From Clostridia bacterium (lineage in GTDB: Bacteria; Bacillota; Clostridia; Oscillospirales; CAG-382), in contig JAFVXP010000015.1 of NCBI GenBank assembly GCA_017501055.1, positions 1-16,715 of the forward strand: DNA of 16,715 nt. Direction: 5' to 3'. A program made the position numbers and the translations under genes. How positions within the stretch are numbered: the stretch's first letter is position 1; every line of letters begins with the position of its first letter. Shown piece after piece: positions 15,586 through 16,715 of the stretch. The notes beneath the pieces were generated by a model that saw only the letters and a program-made list of their open reading frames with translations, had not been told where the DNA came from and searched no databases.

Positions 15586-15614
15586 ATAATACCATATATT
15601 GTGGTTATTATCAA
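15586..15614 (-). promoter_or_regulatory. Sigma-A-type promoter of the cysteine-rich gene
   Basis: On the minus strand, -35 TTGATA (15614-15609), 17-bp spacer, -10 TATTAT (15591-15586). The start near 15579 leaves a leader of about 20 nt. Slightly upstream, CATAGAATA (15626-15618) also fits the -10 pattern CATAnnnTA of mother-cell sporulation sigma factors, so a second promoter is possible. Confidence 0.65.
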
Positions 15615-15648
15615 TATTATTCTATGCAGAGGGTGAAAAAAGGTGTTT

Positions 15649-15680
15649 TTTTGTACAAAAGAACCATTTACAAAAGGTTC
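15649..15680. promoter_or_regulatory. Two inverted repeats in the divergent control region
   Basis: A perfect 12-bp palindrome TTTTGTACAAAA (15649-15660) abuts a perfect inverted repeat GAACC (15661-15665) and GGTTC (15676-15680) with a 10-bp spacer. The second repeat encloses the -35 hexamer TTTACA of the plus-strand promoter. A repressor bound there would block that promoter. Binding proteins are unknown. Confidence 0.45.
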
Positions 15681-15695
15681 ACATAGTGTTATATT
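15667..15695 (+). promoter_or_regulatory. Sigma-A promoter of the Ig-like membrane-anchored protein gene
   Basis: -35 TTTACA (15667-15672), 17-bp spacer, -10 TATATT (15690-15695). The predicted start near 15702 leaves only about 14 nt before the proposed AUA start, just enough for the GAGGTGAT ribosome binding site. Confidence 0.75.
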
Positions 15696-15715
15696 AAGCT
15701 CCGAGGTGATTTGTA

Positions 15716-16471
15716 ATAGAACGCTCTAAGATAAAAGCCTTGTCAATTCTCGTTGTTGCATTTATATTTATGATCGCTTTTTCTGTTGGCGCAATGCAGC
15801 TTGTTCTTTGGCAGGGTCAGGATATTTCCGTTAATATCGTAAGTGACACCGAAGAAGGCAACCACGACGTTGTTATCTCGGTTCTTAATACAGCAGGTTC
15901 AACTCTTTTGTTCTACGAGAATGCCGAAATGACAGGCAAGCTTGAATATTTAAGCAAAGACGGTTGGATCGAATATTGCGACGTTTCCTATACTTCCGAC
16001 AACGCCAACGCTGTTTCTCAGCAATACGGCGGTGTATTTGCAGAGCTCGCTCCCGGTGAAGATTGGGACGTTTCCATTCCTTCGCATATCGTTGAAAGAA
16101 TGAAAAGCGGTACTTACCGTGTTAAATTCACTTATATAAGCGAAAATGACTACAACGAATATCTCGAGTCCGCTTTCGACAACAGAGAGGACGAAGAGGA
16201 TTCAGAAGACGTATCGGATATAAGCGACAACGAAGAAGTTTCTTCCCCCGGCGGTTTCCTTCCTCTTGTTGGATTCGGCAAGAATGACGAAGATATTTCC
16301 AAGGAAAAGGAAGAATTTCTCGCAGCTTCTAAAAGTGAAGTTTTCCTTAAGACCTTCGAATATGAGGTTGACGAAGAATTTGTAGACCGTGTTGACATCA
16401 GCGGCGACGACATTCGTGTTGACGAACCCGCAAAAACACGTGCTATGCCCGAGCCTATCAAAAAGAATTGA
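15716..16471 (+). CDS. Membrane-anchored Ig-like domain protein with acidic insert, apparent AUA start
   Basis: A 251-residue extracytoplasmic protein of unknown function. A short basic N-terminus (ERSKIKA) and one hydrophobic segment (about 8-28) form a signal anchor. The region at about 36-142 resembles bacterial Ig-like domains that carry LEYLSKDGWIEY and ELAPGEDWDVSIP followed by SGTYRVKFTY. A very acidic stretch (154-200, with DNREDEEDSEDVSD) comes next, then one more strand-like segment, SEVFLKTFEYEV (207-218). The start is set at ATA 15716 because a long Shine-Dalgarno match, GAGGTGAT (15703-15710), sits at the right distance and a stop lies just upstream in frame at 15707. The next usual start, TTG 15740, has no ribosome binding site and would lose the basic residues. 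The family assignment is tentative. Confidence 0.75.
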   Translation: MERSKIKALSILVVAFIFMIAFSVGAMQLVLWQGQDISVNIVSDTEEGNHDVVISVLNTAGSTLLFYENAEMTGKLEYLSKDGWIEYCDVSYTSDNANAVSQQYGGVFAELAPGEDWDVSIPSHIVERMKSGTYRVKFTYISENDYNEYLESAFDNREDEEDSEDVSDISDNEEVSSPGGFLPLVGFGKNDEDISKEKEEFLAASKSEVFLKTFEYEVDEEFVDRVDISGDDIRVDEPAKTRAMPEPIKKN

Positions 16472-16478
16472 TTTTAAT

Positions 16479-16506
16479 AAAAAAGCCCCTTTCAGGGGCT
16501 TTTTTT
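16479..16506 (+). terminator. Intrinsic terminator before birA
   Basis: AAAAAAGCCCCT (16479-16490) pairs with AGGGGCTTTTTT (16494-16505) around a TTC loop and ends in a T-run. It begins 8 nt after the stop of the Ig-like gene and ends 1 nt before the GGAG site of the next gene. Confidence 0.92.
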
Positions 16507-16516
16507 CGGAGTATTT

Positions 16517-16715
16517 ATGAACTTGTCGATTGCAGATATAAAAGCATATTTTAACGAAGATGAATCCCCGTTTATTGAGATTTTCGATACTATCGATTCT
16601 ACAAGCAACGAGGCGAAACGTGCGATAGAGCATGGTCTTGCGAGCGAGGCGATTTTTGTTTCTCACCACCAGACCGCAGGCAGAGGAAGGCACGGAAAAA
16701 GCTTTTATTCTCCCG
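16517..16715 (+). CDS. birA: Biotin-[acetyl-CoA-carboxylase] ligase, 5' part only
   Basis: Enzyme that activates biotin with ATP and attaches it to carboxylase carrier domains in the cytosol. Only the first 66 codons are in the window, starting MNLSIADIKAYFNEDESP. The catalytic domain begins almost at once: FDTIDSTSNEAKR (residues 24-36), which holds the family DSTN-like element, then HHQTAGRGRHGKSFYSP with the biotin/adenylate-binding GRGRxG motif. No N-terminal winged-helix DNA-binding domain precedes it, so this is a monofunctional (class I) ligase that should not repress transcription. GGAG (16508-16511) lies 5 nt before the ATG. No promoter is visible between the previous terminator and the start. 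Confidence 0.9.
   Translation, partial: MNLSIADIKAYFNEDESPFIEIFDTIDSTSNEAKRAIEHGLASEAIFVSHHQTAGRGRHGKSFYSP

Noticed and set aside
1..16715. Search for CRISPR arrays, tRNA or rRNA genes, insertion sequences and prophage genes
   Set aside because: No direct-repeat arrays, cloverleaf-like genes, transposase or integrase motifs, or terminal inverted repeats were seen by eye.

Overview
This window reads as a chromosomal segment of a low-to-mid GC, Gram-positive-type anaerobe. It is most likely an uncultured member of the class Clostridia (Oscillospirales or Christensenellales-like). That is an inference from the canonical S10 ribosomal operon order, the L3 wording HGTGPVHRQSGSMG, strong AGGAGG ribosome binding sites, sigma-A promoters, A/T-flanked intrinsic terminators and a cysteine-rich protein of a type I associate with Clostridia. 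There are no phage genes, insertion sequences, CRISPR arrays, tRNAs or rRNAs.

Positions 1-4353 (minus strand) hold the upstream part of the S10 operon: promoter, a structured leader of about 180 nt, then rpsJ-rplC-rplD-rplW-rplB-rpsS-rplV-rpsC. rpsC runs off the left edge. The leader can form a closed multibranch fold ending in a T6 run, plus competing pairings, and looks like a regulatory RNA.

Positions 4436-6569 (plus strand) form a divergent two-gene operon with its own promoter and terminator: a small TSCPD-domain protein and a full-length alpha-D-phosphohexomutase (phosphoglucomutase/phosphomannomutase).

Positions 6645-14658 hold three consecutive plus-strand single-gene units, each with a promoter (TTGACA-like, 17-bp spacer) and an intrinsic terminator. 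They encode a 1001-residue MacB-like ABC ATPase-permease fusion with a very large extracytoplasmic domain, a Na+/phosphate cotransporter with a PhoU-like tail, and a YfhO-family multi-spanning membrane protein (GT-C type glycosyltransferase candidate).

Positions 14700-15695 hold a minus-strand cysteine-rich protein (27 Cys in 285 residues). It is divergent from a membrane-anchored Ig-like protein (15716-16471) that seems to start at an AUA codon. Inverted repeats lie in the shared control region.

At the right edge (16517 onward) begins a biotin-protein ligase (birA) without an N-terminal DNA-binding domain. Its ribosome binding site follows the preceding terminator almost directly.

The most interesting items are the S10 leader fold, the apparent AUA start, the cysteine-rich protein with its possible sporulation-type promoter element, and the methionine-rich external segment of the ABC protein.
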